Numbered from the stretch's first letter, positions 33,901 to 42,120 are shown. The stretch: 64,000 nucleotides of DNA from Bacteroides faecium (GCF_012113595.1 NZ_CP050831.1:3658001-3722000); one strand, 5' to 3'. Made by a program: numbers and translations. Notes: a model not told the origin generated them from the sequence alone.

Positions 33901-34159
33901 CATTGGTCAAATCAATACTTTTTTTTAAGGCTTGTGTTTTTGTAGCCTCTTCATTTGCCTCTATGTCAGTAGCTGTGTCAACCACATTCATTAGCATTTG
34001 TTCGAAGATGCCACTTAGGTACAGAGAGAGCAGTTTTACTACTTCATTCTTTTCAATAGTTCGTTCTCCGATATAAAAACGGGTTTGGTCAATCGAAGAA
34101 ATTTTCTTTTCAAACAATTGATTGATAATTTGCTCGTATATTCCTAATTTCATCAGCAT
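30974..34159 (-). CDS. PLD nuclease-DEAD/DEAH helicase-DUF3427 protein
   Basis: A 1061-residue multidomain protein. An N-terminal phospholipase-D-type nuclease domain (about 130-300) has HAKAYVF near 231 followed by IGSSNMSEQAL. A superfamily 2 helicase core carries Walker A AATGTGKT near 358, DEVH near 450, LGLTATPERMDG near 475 and motif VI QQFGRGLRK near 653. The C-terminal part (about 700-1061) matches the DUF3427 region. Only one HxK half-site is seen, so the nuclease would act as a dimer, as in BfiI-like enzymes. A role in DNA restriction or repair is inferred. It precedes the Nudix gene by five nt. Confidence 0.9.
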   Translation of the reverse strand: MLMKLGIYEQIINQLFEKKISSIDQTRFYIGERTIEKNEVVKLLSLYLSGIFEQMLMNVVDTATDIEANEEATKTQALKKSIDLTNAIIGKLVKDFHLESGNLVSAQAKILTAVIDKTQSDYPNLSKRLEEIIPIKGFINGELFTGKGVKLYTELQKEICSANEIHLMVSFIKKRGLALLLPQLKEFTNRGGLLKIITTTYMKATDFEAIKQLAALKNTEIKITYDETSERLHAKAYVFLRETGFNTAYIGSSNMSEQALDTGAEWNVKVTQMEQPRMMKTIIGAFDASWWAEGYETFVNGEDDIRLKAALDENSDNEIDFNILQLIRPFDYQQEILESLQMERKVRGHWRNLVIAATGTGKTVMAASDYKIFANSHERARLLFVAHREEILRQSLRTFQQVLCDYNFGEKWYGGKEPANYEHVFASKDTLNNRLNDLHLPEDYYDYIVIDEVHHVAAGSYRKIIDYFKPKILLGLTATPERMDGYDITQDFDGTISAEIRLDDALNKGLLAPFHYYGITDSVDYSEVTWNRGQYVASELSRIYTYNDARTGVILRSLETYLTKSNISNVRALCFCVDQEHAKYMEAKFTLCGLKADVLTSENAQMRAILYRKLRNKEINYLFVVDMFNEGVDIPEVDTILFLRPTESLTVFIQQFGRGLRKAEKKTHVDIFDYVGNCRTEFNYTDRMRAIIGRTSMSVEEEMERNCPHLPLGCKITLELKAKEYIIRNIKGAIKRFTTQHIISLVQNFERHHSVPLTLTNFVRIYQIPLNKLYRDRTWNQLLYETGIEHQQSRFNTELRRAVLRKWLATDSYSYLSFIKDLVQKDFKIKVDMLTPVDQKRLLMFYYDLFENAGYFDNLQKMVDEFAADHYFCIELKEIIILLLQRNKAYEKSDNSMLPNFPLKLHGVYTKAQIQVAIGTSTIERKSPSREGVERNKELKLEAMFVDIIKNREEGSTTDYDDKALSPYLFQWDTQNRVKPESNEGKAYINQTQTMLLFVREQKNFMEDKSRTMGYVYLGRVTLKKWEYKNLGTRKQMQIVWNMIEPIPGCVMHFARMKEII

Positions 34160-34317
34160 TGTTTTTATTTTTTTATTTTAGCACTTCAAGAGTAAATCTC
34201 AGATTTCTAAATTGATATTTTTAATATATATATCGAAAAACGATTTTATATTGAATTATATATCAAAATGAGTCCAAATAAACTTACTTGTAATTGTTGT
34301 CTTTTTCCCTTCTCACC

Positions 34318-34590
34318 CTAATTCTCCAATTCTATGTTCTTGTACTTAAGCGCATTGAATTTCAGCAGAGCAGCAATATGCATGCAGAAATATCCTGCTG
34401 CAATATCGAATGTTTGGACAATCAGATAATTGTCTTTTGAGTTTTGGCTGGGTAATTTATCCGTATGCCCACAAATGGGATAAAGCACTACATATCGCGT
34501 TTTATGGTTTACTTGCGGCAAAGAGGTAAATAAGAAGGCGATAAGCAGGACAGTTATTATAACATCGAGTGGTTTGAGAAGTATTCCCAT
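34318..34590 (-). CDS. Possible small membrane protein
   Basis: A 90-residue frame with one hydrophobic segment (about 8-25, VIITVLLIAFLFTSL) and no recognised family. It sits alone between the PLD-helicase gene and the AlbA-type gene, in the same direction. Codon use and the start are not decisive, and it could be spurious. Confidence 0.35.
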   Translation of the reverse strand: MGILLKPLDVIITVLLIAFLFTSLPQVNHKTRYVVLYPICGHTDKLPSQNSKDNYLIVQTFDIAAGYFCMHIAALLKFNALKYKNIELEN

Positions 34591-34613
34591 ATACTTATTT
34601 TTTAATTTGAGGA

Positions 34614-36092
34614 TTAATAATAATGCGCCAGTAACCCACCAAAGTCTGCACCTTCACGAGACAATATCCCCATTGAACGTAACTTTGCGATTTGTTTTTC
34701 TACAGCATGGGATCTTATACCTATTTTATAGGCCATAATTTCGGCTGACATAGAGGGATCGGAAATGACGAGATCGATAATCTTCTGTACAGTTTTACCT
34801 ATGTTCTTAGGTTTATTCGCAGCCTCTCCGAACATTTTCTCCGAACTTTCTGTGTTTTCTCTGAACTTTTCTTTATTTATTGTATACTTTTCAATAGTAT
34901 TGTTTACTCTGTTAGCAACTTCTTTCACAGGTATTCTGCCATTCTCACTCCAATTCAGATTATACAAAGTCGTGAAGAAAGAGGATGCTTCTGTTTTGTA
35001 ATATGGTTCTTTACCAAGTAGGAAGTTTGGTAGTTTCTCTGTCAATTCACGCATCTTGCGCAAACCGGAGCCACGTTTTTCCATATGGTCAAGTTGGGTA
35101 AACATATCAGCAATGACAGGGTTACGACGTAAAGAAGGAACATTGTATATGTCTCTGTCCTGAATTGGCGTACCGTCAAACATTGCACCGGGGGATACCA
35201 ATTCTACACGGTCATCAGAAATGTCAATATGTACCTCACCGCCCATTATTGTGTAATCTCTATGAATAAGATGATTTACCAATCCTTCAAAGATAGCACG
35301 GTCGGAATAATCAGGTAGGTTAAGGCGATAGCTGGGCATCTTCACCCAGCCACTCATGGTGTAGTTTTTGATAAAATCTATGCCATATTTTAAGAGCTGC
35401 ACAAAGTTTGCCCGATGTTCTATGGAACTGATGGCGTCATCTTTATATAATCCGGTCCAACGGGTACAGAAGATACGTGATTGGAAGACGGTGCAATTAT
35501 CCACAAACAATAATCCGGCATTAGTCAGCTTACCGTTCGATGTTACCAGACCGAATGATTCCAAATATTTATCGTTCCACTCCTGATGGGTTTGCTCACG
35601 GAAGGTATTGGCAAGGATAACGAAAGAGTGTTTGTTGGCGTCCACTTGGGTAGGGAGTGAATCCCATGTCATGTGCGTGCCCTTCAATATCAACGAAAGT
35701 AATTGTTGAGAATTACATTCAACACTTTCACTACCCACTCTTGTATAAGCTGTGCGTGCTCCGTCTTGATAATAATAAGGTGTTAGTGTTCCGGCCTTTA
35801 CTTTCACTTCAAGCAGGGGATGTCCTTCGTGTTCAATCGGGATAAGTTGTACTTCCGGAACAGAGTCAAGTCTTGCCTTGATTGTTTCGCTGATAAAGTC
35901 GGCATCGGCTTGTGGATTCTCTAAACCTACAATCACTCCGTCATCATTTACTCCATAGAACAAACTACCACCATCCGTATTGGCAAAAGCCGACACGGAT
36001 TTAAGCCATGACTTTACTTTCCGATGTTTCAACATTTCCTTGAAGTCGTAAGACGAACATTTTGCTATCAATGTATTGTTATGTATCTGCAT
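34614..36092 (-). CDS. Schlafen/AlbA_2-type ATP-binding regulator
   Basis: A 492-residue cytoplasmic protein. The N-terminal AlbA_2 (Schlafen-like) domain contains WLKSVSAFANTDGGSLFYGV and DGVIVGL (about 25-60). The middle carries a divergent GHKL-type module (RRNPVIADMFTQL, EKRGSGLRKM, about 315-345), and the C-terminus a winged helix (about 425-485). Members are called ATP-dependent DNA helicase-related or transcriptional regulators; function is unproven. I chose ATG at 36092 over ATG at 36122 because a consensus promoter (-7 box 36137-36144, minus) would start transcription near 36130, leaving almost no leader for the upstream codon. Confidence 0.85.
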   Translation of the reverse strand: MQIHNNTLIAKCSSYDFKEMLKHRKVKSWLKSVSAFANTDGGSLFYGVNDDGVIVGLENPQADADFISETIKARLDSVPEVQLIPIEHEGHPLLEVKVKAGTLTPYYYQDGARTAYTRVGSESVECNSQQLLSLILKGTHMTWDSLPTQVDANKHSFVILANTFREQTHQEWNDKYLESFGLVTSNGKLTNAGLLFVDNCTVFQSRIFCTRWTGLYKDDAISSIEHRANFVQLLKYGIDFIKNYTMSGWVKMPSYRLNLPDYSDRAIFEGLVNHLIHRDYTIMGGEVHIDISDDRVELVSPGAMFDGTPIQDRDIYNVPSLRRNPVIADMFTQLDHMEKRGSGLRKMRELTEKLPNFLLGKEPYYKTEASSFFTTLYNLNWSENGRIPVKEVANRVNNTIEKYTINKEKFRENTESSEKMFGEAANKPKNIGKTVQKIIDLVISDPSMSAEIMAYKIGIRSHAVEKQIAKLRSMGILSREGADFGGLLAHYY

Positions 36093-36136
36093 TGTTTTCT
36101 TATTATGATTTGGGTATAACACTCCAATATTACTTA

Positions 36137-36144
36137 CAAAGGTA
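36137..36144 (-). promoter_or_regulatory. Promoter of the AlbA_2-type gene
   Basis: The minus strand reads TACCTTTG with TTTG 22 bp further upstream. It supports the downstream start codon at 36092. Confidence 0.55.
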
Positions 36145-36229
36145 AGGATTAAACCGAAGAATCTGTCAAAATCACCGCTTTCTTTTGATTTTAATGTGTT
36201 TACATCCTGTTGTTTATGAATAAAAATCG

Positions 36230-36292
36230 TACTTTTGTAGGCAAGAGCTGTTGTCGTTTATGGATGCTTATTTGGGTTTTGCGTTATATTTG
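36230..36292 (+). promoter_or_regulatory. Two orphan plus-strand promoter-like boxes
   Basis: TACTTTTG (36230-36237, with TTG 17 bp upstream) and TATATTTG (36285-36292) both fit TAnnTTTG, yet no plus-strand gene follows before 37505. The stretch 36123-36520 otherwise contains a 9-bp inverted repeat TCGCTGATA/TATCAGCGA (36310-36318, 36380-36388) and a dnaK-tail-like 21-mer at 36332-36352. It may encode a small RNA or be the remains of a lost gene. Confidence 0.35.
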
Positions 36293-36520
36293 CAACACGT
36301 GTACGCAAGTCGCTGATAGATATATCAAGTTGACTTCGAGGAAGTGAAATAAGAACGGCAAATAAACGATTCATATTTATATCAGCGATAACTCCGTATA
36401 GTCATTAAATTTTGGGTAATATCTCAAACAAATAGTGACGCGGCGTTTGGGGTATATCAATTTCAGTCTTTATTTCAATAATGGTATATGTCATATTGGC
36501 GGGCTATTTAGTAGTCACGT

Positions 36521-37336
36521 TCATTCTTGTTGCTTACAATAAATACAGTAGTCATAATGCACAGTTCGCAGTTTTCCGCATTTGGGACAGATATATTTAT
36601 GATTTTGCCCTATTAAGAAGCTTTCTTCTCCCTTTTCTTTTATGAAAGTAAGATTCACAATCATACTCATGTTATATTTGGTTCGGTATCTGGCATCTAG
36701 TGCTTTTAATCGTTTGCAAGGGAAAGTAGTACATTCAAAACAATAATACTTTTTCTTATCGCATGAAAGAATGATACAGTTTTGGCAACTTTTCCGAATT
36801 TCTCCTGCCTGGCTTCTACAACCGGGGCAAGGCTTTTTCGCATCTTGAAAAGCATGACATAATGCGCAGTCCATTCCACAAGGCGCAATAGAACTGATTC
36901 TGGCTTTCCTTTTCAATATCATCGGCGTATAAGTTATCCCGTTAGTACATTGCTTCTCATTGGTCTTTTCAAATCCCAGGCTTTGATAAAAGCGGATGGC
37001 GTATGTGGATGAATTTACAGTCATTTCATCTACCGGACAATCATTGATAGCGAAACAGAATAATTGCTTGCCGATACCTTTGCATTGGTGTTCTTTTCGG
37101 ATAAAGAATAAAGAAAGATGTTTTCCTTCATGCTTTGTCCCCATGATACCGACCAGGTGCTTATCTTCAAAAGCCCCATAGATAGCCAGTTCATTCATCA
37201 GTTGCTCACTAAAGATAAAACTTTTGAAAGAGATGAGTCCTTCTTCATTGAAGTCATCTGCTCCACATTGTATATAGACATCCAGGGCTAATGCTGCTGC
37301 CTGTTCGTATTCAGTCTTGTCTAATTTGCGTATCAT
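36521..37336 (-). CDS. GNAT acetyltransferase fused to a DUF3795 zinc-binding-type domain
   Basis: A 271-residue two-domain protein. Residues 1-140 are a GNAT fold with the acetyl-CoA loop RKEHQCKGIGKQL near 80-92 and FYQSLGFEK near 117. Residues about 147-271 are a Cys-rich DUF3795-type domain (CGMDCALC, CPGC, CQNC, CFECTTFPCK) ended by an extra CPKCGK...CIYC zinc-ribbon pair. The acceptor substrate is unknown; the metal-binding half may recognise it. It is transcribed alone on the minus strand. Confidence 0.88.
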   Translation of the reverse strand: MIRKLDKTEYEQAAALALDVYIQCGADDFNEEGLISFKSFIFSEQLMNELAIYGAFEDKHLVGIMGTKHEGKHLSLFFIRKEHQCKGIGKQLFCFAINDCPVDEMTVNSSTYAIRFYQSLGFEKTNEKQCTNGITYTPMILKRKARISSIAPCGMDCALCHAFQDAKKPCPGCRSQAGEIRKSCQNCIILSCDKKKYYCFECTTFPCKRLKALDARYRTKYNMSMIVNLTFIKEKGEESFLIGQNHKYICPKCGKLRTVHYDYCIYCKQQE

Positions 37337-37361
37337 GGCGATAATTCTTATCGTTAATTTG

Positions 37362-37386
37362 CCGGGAATTTACTATTAATTCCCGG
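37362..37386. repeat. Perfect 9-bp inverted repeat between divergent genes
   Basis: CCGGGAATT-TACTATT-AATTCCCGG, in the region between the minus-strand GNAT gene and the plus-strand gene at 37505. It could be an operator; it has no terminator tail. Confidence 0.5.
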
Positions 37387-37504
37387 ATATTGTATTGGAA
37401 TCCGATTTCTTTTTCTTTTTTTTGTAAAAACCGTAGGGTATTTCCTGTCTGAGCGCTCTTATTAGTAGAAACGCAATTTATTTACCTTTTAAAAAAGCAT
37501 CAGT

Positions 37505-38764
37505 ATGAAGAATGTAGAAAAACACCTGGTTGGATGGCTGACGATTTGTTTGTTACTTTGCAGCTTTCCTGTGTGGGCGCAAGGAGATGCCGGAGATTAT
37601 CTCACGATTGTGGGCATGGTGAAGGATAAGCAAAATAAAAAAGCTCTGGAGAATGTGAATGTATCTGTACACGGAAGTAACATCGGTACGGTGACAAATG
37701 CGGAAGGAGAGTTTGCTTTGAAACTCAAAAAGACGGATGCACCGAGTGAACTTGAAATTTCTCATATCGGCTATGCCAATAGCCATGTCTCTATCGAGAA
37801 AGAAGCTCCTGCAAAATTGACAGTATGGATGACACCTCATGCCAACTTACTGAATGAAGTGGTAGTGTATGCCAACGACCCGCGTATGATTGTGGAGAAA
37901 GCTATCAGTAAGATTTCGCAGAATTACAGTGACAAACGTGATATGCTTACAGGATTTTACCGGGAAACGGTGCAGAAAGGCCGGCGATATATCGGTATAT
38001 CGGAAGCAGTGCTTGATGTATCCAAGACTGCATATACCAATCGAAATATCAATTATGATAAAGTGCGGGTGATGAAAGGTCGTCGCCTGCTTAGCCAGAA
38101 GGCAAGCGATACGCTGGCTGTTAAAGTAGTTGGCGGACCTAATCTGAGTGTAACATTGGATGTGGTGAAAAACAATGACGCATTGCTCGATTTTGCAGAA
38201 TTGAACAATTATGAGTTTTGGATGGCAGAGTCTGTTCTTATAGACAATCGTATGCAATATGTAATAAATTTCCGTCCGAAAGTGATTCTTATGTATGCTT
38301 TATTGTACGGCAAACTGTATATCGACCGTGAACGGCTGTCATTCACCCGTGTCGAAATGAGCCTGGATATGCAGAATAAGTCGAAGGCAACCACGGCAAT
38401 TCTCTATAAGAAACCTCTCGGGTTAAGGTTTAAGCCGCAGGAGCTCTCTTATCTGATTACCTATAAAACTGTAGACGGAAGGACTTACCTGAACTATATC
38501 CGTAATACGATTCGTTTTAAATGTGATTGGAAACGAAAACTCTTTTCCACAAGTTATGCAATAACTTCGGAAATGGTCGTGACCGACAGAAAAGAAGGTT
38601 CATTGGAAACTATACCCAACAAGGAAGCCTTCAGCCTGAATCAAATATTCTATGATAAAGTGGACGAATACTGGCATGAAGGTTTTTGGGGGAATTATAA
38701 TATAATCGAACCTACGGAATCTTTGGAACACGCCGTGGATAAACTGAAAAAGCAATCTAACTAG
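37505..38764 (+). CDS. CarboxypepD_reg-like exported protein (no barrel)
   Basis: A 419-residue protein: signal peptide (1-25, ending VWAQG), a CarboxypepD_reg-like beta-sandwich (about 31-115, GMVKDKQNKKALENVNVSVHGSNIGTVTNAEGEF), then about 300 residues of unnamed region beginning RMIVEKAISKISQNYSDKRDMLTGFYRE. The same architecture, with an added STN domain, occurs in the gene at 40248, so the two are paralogues. No TonB-dependent barrel is present. It lies 56 nt upstream of an ECF sigma gene and may be controlled by it. Confidence 0.85.
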   Translation: MKNVEKHLVGWLTICLLLCSFPVWAQGDAGDYLTIVGMVKDKQNKKALENVNVSVHGSNIGTVTNAEGEFALKLKKTDAPSELEISHIGYANSHVSIEKEAPAKLTVWMTPHANLLNEVVVYANDPRMIVEKAISKISQNYSDKRDMLTGFYRETVQKGRRYIGISEAVLDVSKTAYTNRNINYDKVRVMKGRRLLSQKASDTLAVKVVGGPNLSVTLDVVKNNDALLDFAELNNYEFWMAESVLIDNRMQYVINFRPKVILMYALLYGKLYIDRERLSFTRVEMSLDMQNKSKATTAILYKKPLGLRFKPQELSYLITYKTVDGRTYLNYIRNTIRFKCDWKRKLFSTSYAITSEMVVTDRKEGSLETIPNKEAFSLNQIFYDKVDEYWHEGFWGNYNIIEPTESLEHAVDKLKKQSN

Positions 38765-38820
38765 AATAAAATAGGGATAGTTTTCTTATATTTGAGGTCA
38801 ATCATAATGGAGAAGCACGT

Positions 38821-39372
38821 ATGCTGAATGAACTGCTCATACTAAAAAAGATAAAGGAAGGCGACATGAAAGCGTTCGAAGACCTCTTCCGCTGTTATTA
38901 TTTCCCTCTTTGCTGTTATGCGGCAGGCATTACCGGGCAAATGGAAGTGGCGGAAGAAATAGTCGAAGAACTCTTTTATGTACTTTGGAAAGATAGGGAA
39001 CATTTGCAGATTTTCCAGTCCGTCAAAAGCTATCTTTATAGAGCGATACGCAACCAGTCCCTTCAATATTGCGAACATGAAGAGGTGCGAAACCGCTATC
39101 GTGAGTCAGTGTTGGCTACGTCCGCTTCGGAACAGCCAACCGACCCTCATCAACAAATGGAGTATGAGGAATTACAGAAATTCATAAATAATACCCTTGA
39201 GAAACTGCCTGTCCGCAGGCGGCAGATTTTTGAAATGCATCGTATGGAAGGGCGGAAGTATTCGGAGATAGCAGTCCGGCTTTCCCTTTCGGTCAAAACA
39301 GTGGAAGCTGAAATGACAAAGGCCCTGCGGACGTTGCGAAAAGAAGTTGAAACTTATATTCACATGGAGTGA
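38821..39372 (+). CDS. RNA polymerase ECF sigma factor (Bacteroidetes type)
   Basis: A 183-residue sigma-70-family ECF factor. Region 2 (about 15-80) contains FEDLFRCYYFPLCCYAAG and EEIVEELFYVLWK; region 4 (about 120-175) contains LPVRRRQIFEMHRMEGRKYSEIAVRLSLSVKTVEAEMTKAL as an HTH. It overlaps the FecR-type anti-sigma gene (TGATG), which indicates coupled translation. Such pairs usually answer an outer-membrane TonB receptor; here no SusC/SusD pair follows. Confidence 0.93.
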   Translation: MLNELLILKKIKEGDMKAFEDLFRCYYFPLCCYAAGITGQMEVAEEIVEELFYVLWKDREHLQIFQSVKSYLYRAIRNQSLQYCEHEEVRNRYRESVLATSASEQPTDPHQQMEYEELQKFINNTLEKLPVRRRQIFEMHRMEGRKYSEIAVRLSLSVKTVEAEMTKALRTLRKEVETYIHME

Positions 39373-40226
39373 TGAAAACAGATATTTATAAAATAAAGAC
39401 AGATAAGGCGTGGAATCGGTTATATAATCGGTTGGATAATGACCATTTACTTGCGAAAGTTGATGAAGGCCGCCATACACGTACACTATCATCGTGGAAA
39501 CGCTATGGCGCAGTTGCCGCAGTATTAATTGGCATTGTTTGCGGAACAGCGATGTATTGGGCATTGAGTTTCAAAGAACCTGTACCGAATCTGCTTACGC
39601 AGGAAAACCTGAGTGCCTTTACGTTGGCAACTACCCTTGAAGACGGTTCTGTTGTACTTTTGGCTGAAGAAACATCGTTATTGTACCCGGAACATTTTAT
39701 TGCAGACAAACGGGAAGTCAGTATGGAAGGAAACGCCTTCTTTGATATAGCTAAAAAGCAAGGACAACCTTTCTTGATAAATACGGAAGAAGTTAAAATC
39801 GAAGTTTTGGGAACTGCTTTTAGTGTACAAAGTAATGAAAATGCTCCATTCCGTCTGTCTGTGCAGAGAGGAACCGTAAGGGTTTCCCTTAAAAAAGGGA
39901 ACCAGGAATGTTATGTAAAAGCCGGAGAAACGGTTACCGTACAATCTCAAAAACTGGTAGTACAGTCCGTTGATAAAGAATCAGAAGACTGGAACCGTTT
40001 CTTCAAGCATATACGTTTTAAGGATGAAACTTTGGCTAATATTTTAAAGGTGATGAATCTGAGTTCGGATAGTTTGCGGATTCTAGTTGATTCACCCGCA
40101 TTGGAAGAACGCAGGCTGACTGTAGAGTTCTCCGACGAATCCCCTGAAGTGATTGCTAACTTGATAGCCAATGCACTCAATTTGAAATGTATCCGACAGG
40201 ATAATGCCTATTACTTGTCGGAATAA
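39372..40226 (+). CDS. FecR-type anti-sigma factor
   Basis: A 284-residue inner-membrane anti-sigma protein. A short cytoplasmic part precedes one membrane helix (about 49-68); the periplasmic FecR domain (about 85-180) shows LEDGSVVLLAEETSLLYPEHF and VLGTAFSVQSNE, followed by a DUF4974-type C-terminus (about 210-284). Translation may start at ATG 39372, overlapping the sigma stop as TGATG, or at GTG 39369. It should hold the ECF factor at the membrane until a signal comes from the STN-containing protein encoded next, which is inference. Confidence 0.92.
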   Translation: MKTDIYKIKTDKAWNRLYNRLDNDHLLAKVDEGRHTRTLSSWKRYGAVAAVLIGIVCGTAMYWALSFKEPVPNLLTQENLSAFTLATTLEDGSVVLLAEETSLLYPEHFIADKREVSMEGNAFFDIAKKQGQPFLINTEEVKIEVLGTAFSVQSNENAPFRLSVQRGTVRVSLKKGNQECYVKAGETVTVQSQKLVVQSVDKESEDWNRFFKHIRFKDETLANILKVMNLSSDSLRILVDSPALEERRLTVEFSDESPEVIANLIANALNLKCIRQDNAYYLSE

Positions 40227-40247
40227 AACTCTTTAAAACCAGAAAAA

Positions 40248-41795
40248 ATGAAATCGGCTTATCACTATCTCCTTGTCTTGCTACTGCTCTTTTTCGTAAT
40301 TGATACGATGAGGGCGGATGGGGGAGATGTGTTGAATCAGATAGTCCGGTTACCCAAAACAAAAGCAACGGTATATTCCCTTCTGAGTGATATTTCTCAA
40401 CAATCGGGATATATGTTTATCTATGATAGCAAACTCATAGACAATGATGCCGTAGTGAAAATAAAAGAAGGAAAGCGTACCGTTCGTCAGGCTGTCTATG
40501 ATATAATAGGAGACATCAGTCTGGAATTTAAAGTCCTGGGCACTCATATCCTGATAACTTCCCCTTCTGAGAAAAACAACCAAATACCACAAGATTCTCT
40601 TCCGGTTCAGCAGACCGTGAATTTAATAATTGCCGGCACTTTGCTGGATAAGGAAACGGGAATACCCATACCTTCTGCTACCGTCGGAGTCCGGGGAACA
40701 TCCGTAGGCAGCATAACCAATCAAAACGGGGAGTTCAAACTGTCTCTGCCGGACTCTTTGGAGCAAGCTCCAATCGCATTTTCGCATATAGGCTATATCT
40801 CTCAGGATATAGAACTTTCGGTGTTGCTGGGCCGGCACAATATACTTGCTCTCGAACCGAAAGTAGTCCCTTTGCAGGAAGTCGTAATCCGTAGAAGTGA
40901 GCCTAAGAAACTGTTGCGGGAGATGATTGAACGGCGGGAACGGAATTACTCTCATGCCCCCATCTATCTGACAACCTTTTACCGCGAAGGAGTTCAACTG
41001 AAAAATAAGTTTCAGAATCTTTCCGAAGCCGTATTCAAAGTTTATAAGACATTCTCTTCTTCTTTTGTGTCAGACCAGGTGAAGCTGTTGAAAATGAGCC
41101 GCCTCAGCAATGTCGAAGTGAAGGATAGCCTGCTCGTGAAGATAAAATCCGGGATTCAGGCTTGCCTGCAGATGGATTTGATTAAAGATATGCCCGCATT
41201 TATGATTCCTAATGTAGAAAATAACACCTACACCTATACTTCGGAAGGAATGGCGTTTCTGGATAACCGCTTTGTTAATATTGTACATTTCGAGCAAAGA
41301 AAAGGAATAACCGAACCTCTTTTCTGCGGTGAACTGTATCTTGATTCTGAAACGTGCGCTCTATTGCAGGCTCGTTTGGAAGTCCATCCGAAATATGTAA
41401 AAGATGCATCCGGCATGTTTGTAGAAAGAAGTACGCGCAATATCCGGATAATTCCGCAAAAAGTGGTATATACCATTTCTTATAAGCCCTGGCAGGGAAC
41501 TTATTATATCCATCACATTCGTGGCGACCTTCATTTTAAGGTTAAACGGAGACGTATGCTCTTCAGTAATCAGGACCTGCATATATGGTTCGAGATGATT
41601 ACTTGTAAAGTGGATACCGAACAAGTGACGGCATTTCCCCGCACGGACAGGTTGCCCACCCGTACCATCTTTTCTGATACGAACTTCAAATATGACGAAG
41701 ATTTTTGGAAGGAATTCAATGTCATTCCGTTGGAGGCGGAAATCAGCAAACTGATAGAAAAAGTCTCTTTGAAGATAGAAGAAATAGGTGATTGA
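40248..41795 (+). CDS. STN- and CarboxypepD_reg-like exported protein (no barrel)
   Basis: A 515-residue exported protein. After the signal peptide (1-25) comes an STN domain (about 35-105: TKATVYSLLSDISQQSGYMFIYDSKLI), the module that signals to FecR proteins in TonB-dependent transducers. A CarboxypepD_reg-like domain (about 125-210: GTLLDKETGIPIPSATVGVRGTSVGSITNQNGEF) follows, then a C-terminal region paralogous to that of the 37505 gene (REMIERRERNYSHAPIYLTTFYRE). No plug or barrel is present. It lies 21 nt after the FecR gene. Confidence 0.85.
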   Translation: MKSAYHYLLVLLLLFFVIDTMRADGGDVLNQIVRLPKTKATVYSLLSDISQQSGYMFIYDSKLIDNDAVVKIKEGKRTVRQAVYDIIGDISLEFKVLGTHILITSPSEKNNQIPQDSLPVQQTVNLIIAGTLLDKETGIPIPSATVGVRGTSVGSITNQNGEFKLSLPDSLEQAPIAFSHIGYISQDIELSVLLGRHNILALEPKVVPLQEVVIRRSEPKKLLREMIERRERNYSHAPIYLTTFYREGVQLKNKFQNLSEAVFKVYKTFSSSFVSDQVKLLKMSRLSNVEVKDSLLVKIKSGIQACLQMDLIKDMPAFMIPNVENNTYTYTSEGMAFLDNRFVNIVHFEQRKGITEPLFCGELYLDSETCALLQARLEVHPKYVKDASGMFVERSTRNIRIIPQKVVYTISYKPWQGTYYIHHIRGDLHFKVKRRRMLFSNQDLHIWFEMITCKVDTEQVTAFPRTDRLPTRTIFSDTNFKYDEDFWKEFNVIPLEAEISKLIEKVSLKIEEIGD

Positions 41796-41800
41796 TTTGT

Positions 41801-41831
41801 TTTGCCGTTCGATGGGATTGCTGTAACTTTG
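41801..41831 (+). promoter_or_regulatory. Promoter of the DUF4250 gene
   Basis: TTTG (41801-41804), 19-bp spacer, TAACTTTG (41824-41831): a textbook Bacteroides -33/-7 pair. Start expected near 41838, 20 nt before the start codon. Confidence 0.75.
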
Positions 41832-41857
41832 CATCCGGTTTAAAAAGATTGTATGTT

Positions 41858-42034
41858 ATGGAATTACCAAAAGACCCGATGATGCTGTTCAGCGTTGTCA
41901 ATATGAAATTGAGAGACTGTTATTCTTCGCTTGATGAACTTTGTGAAGATATGGACGTAAATAAGGATGAGTTAGTGAATCAGTTGAAAGCTGTTGGTTT
42001 CGAATATAGTGCGGAATATAATAAGTTCTGGTAA
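41858..42034 (+). CDS. DUF4250 family protein
   Basis: A 58-residue protein starting MELPKDPMMLFSVVNMKLRDCY. The pattern DPMMLFSVVNMKLRD followed by a short helix-turn-helix-like section (LDELCEDMDVNKDELVNQLKAVGFEY) is that of DUF4250. I placed the start at ATG 41858 rather than further upstream because a consensus promoter ends at 41831. Function is unknown. Confidence 0.85.
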   Translation: MELPKDPMMLFSVVNMKLRDCYSSLDELCEDMDVNKDELVNQLKAVGFEYSAEYNKFW

Positions 42035-42093
42035 TAATCTTCCTGTTTTACGGTTTATAAATAAGGGTGTGTCACAGCTCCTTTATGTCTTTT

Positions 42094-42120
42094 ATTCAGG
42101 CGCGTAATCCGTGCCTGAAT
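42094..42120 (+). terminator. Possible terminator after the DUF4250 gene
   Basis: ATTCAGGC pairs with GCCTGAAT around an 11-nt loop. The tail ATTATTATAG is AT-rich but lacks a proper T-run. Confidence 0.4.
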
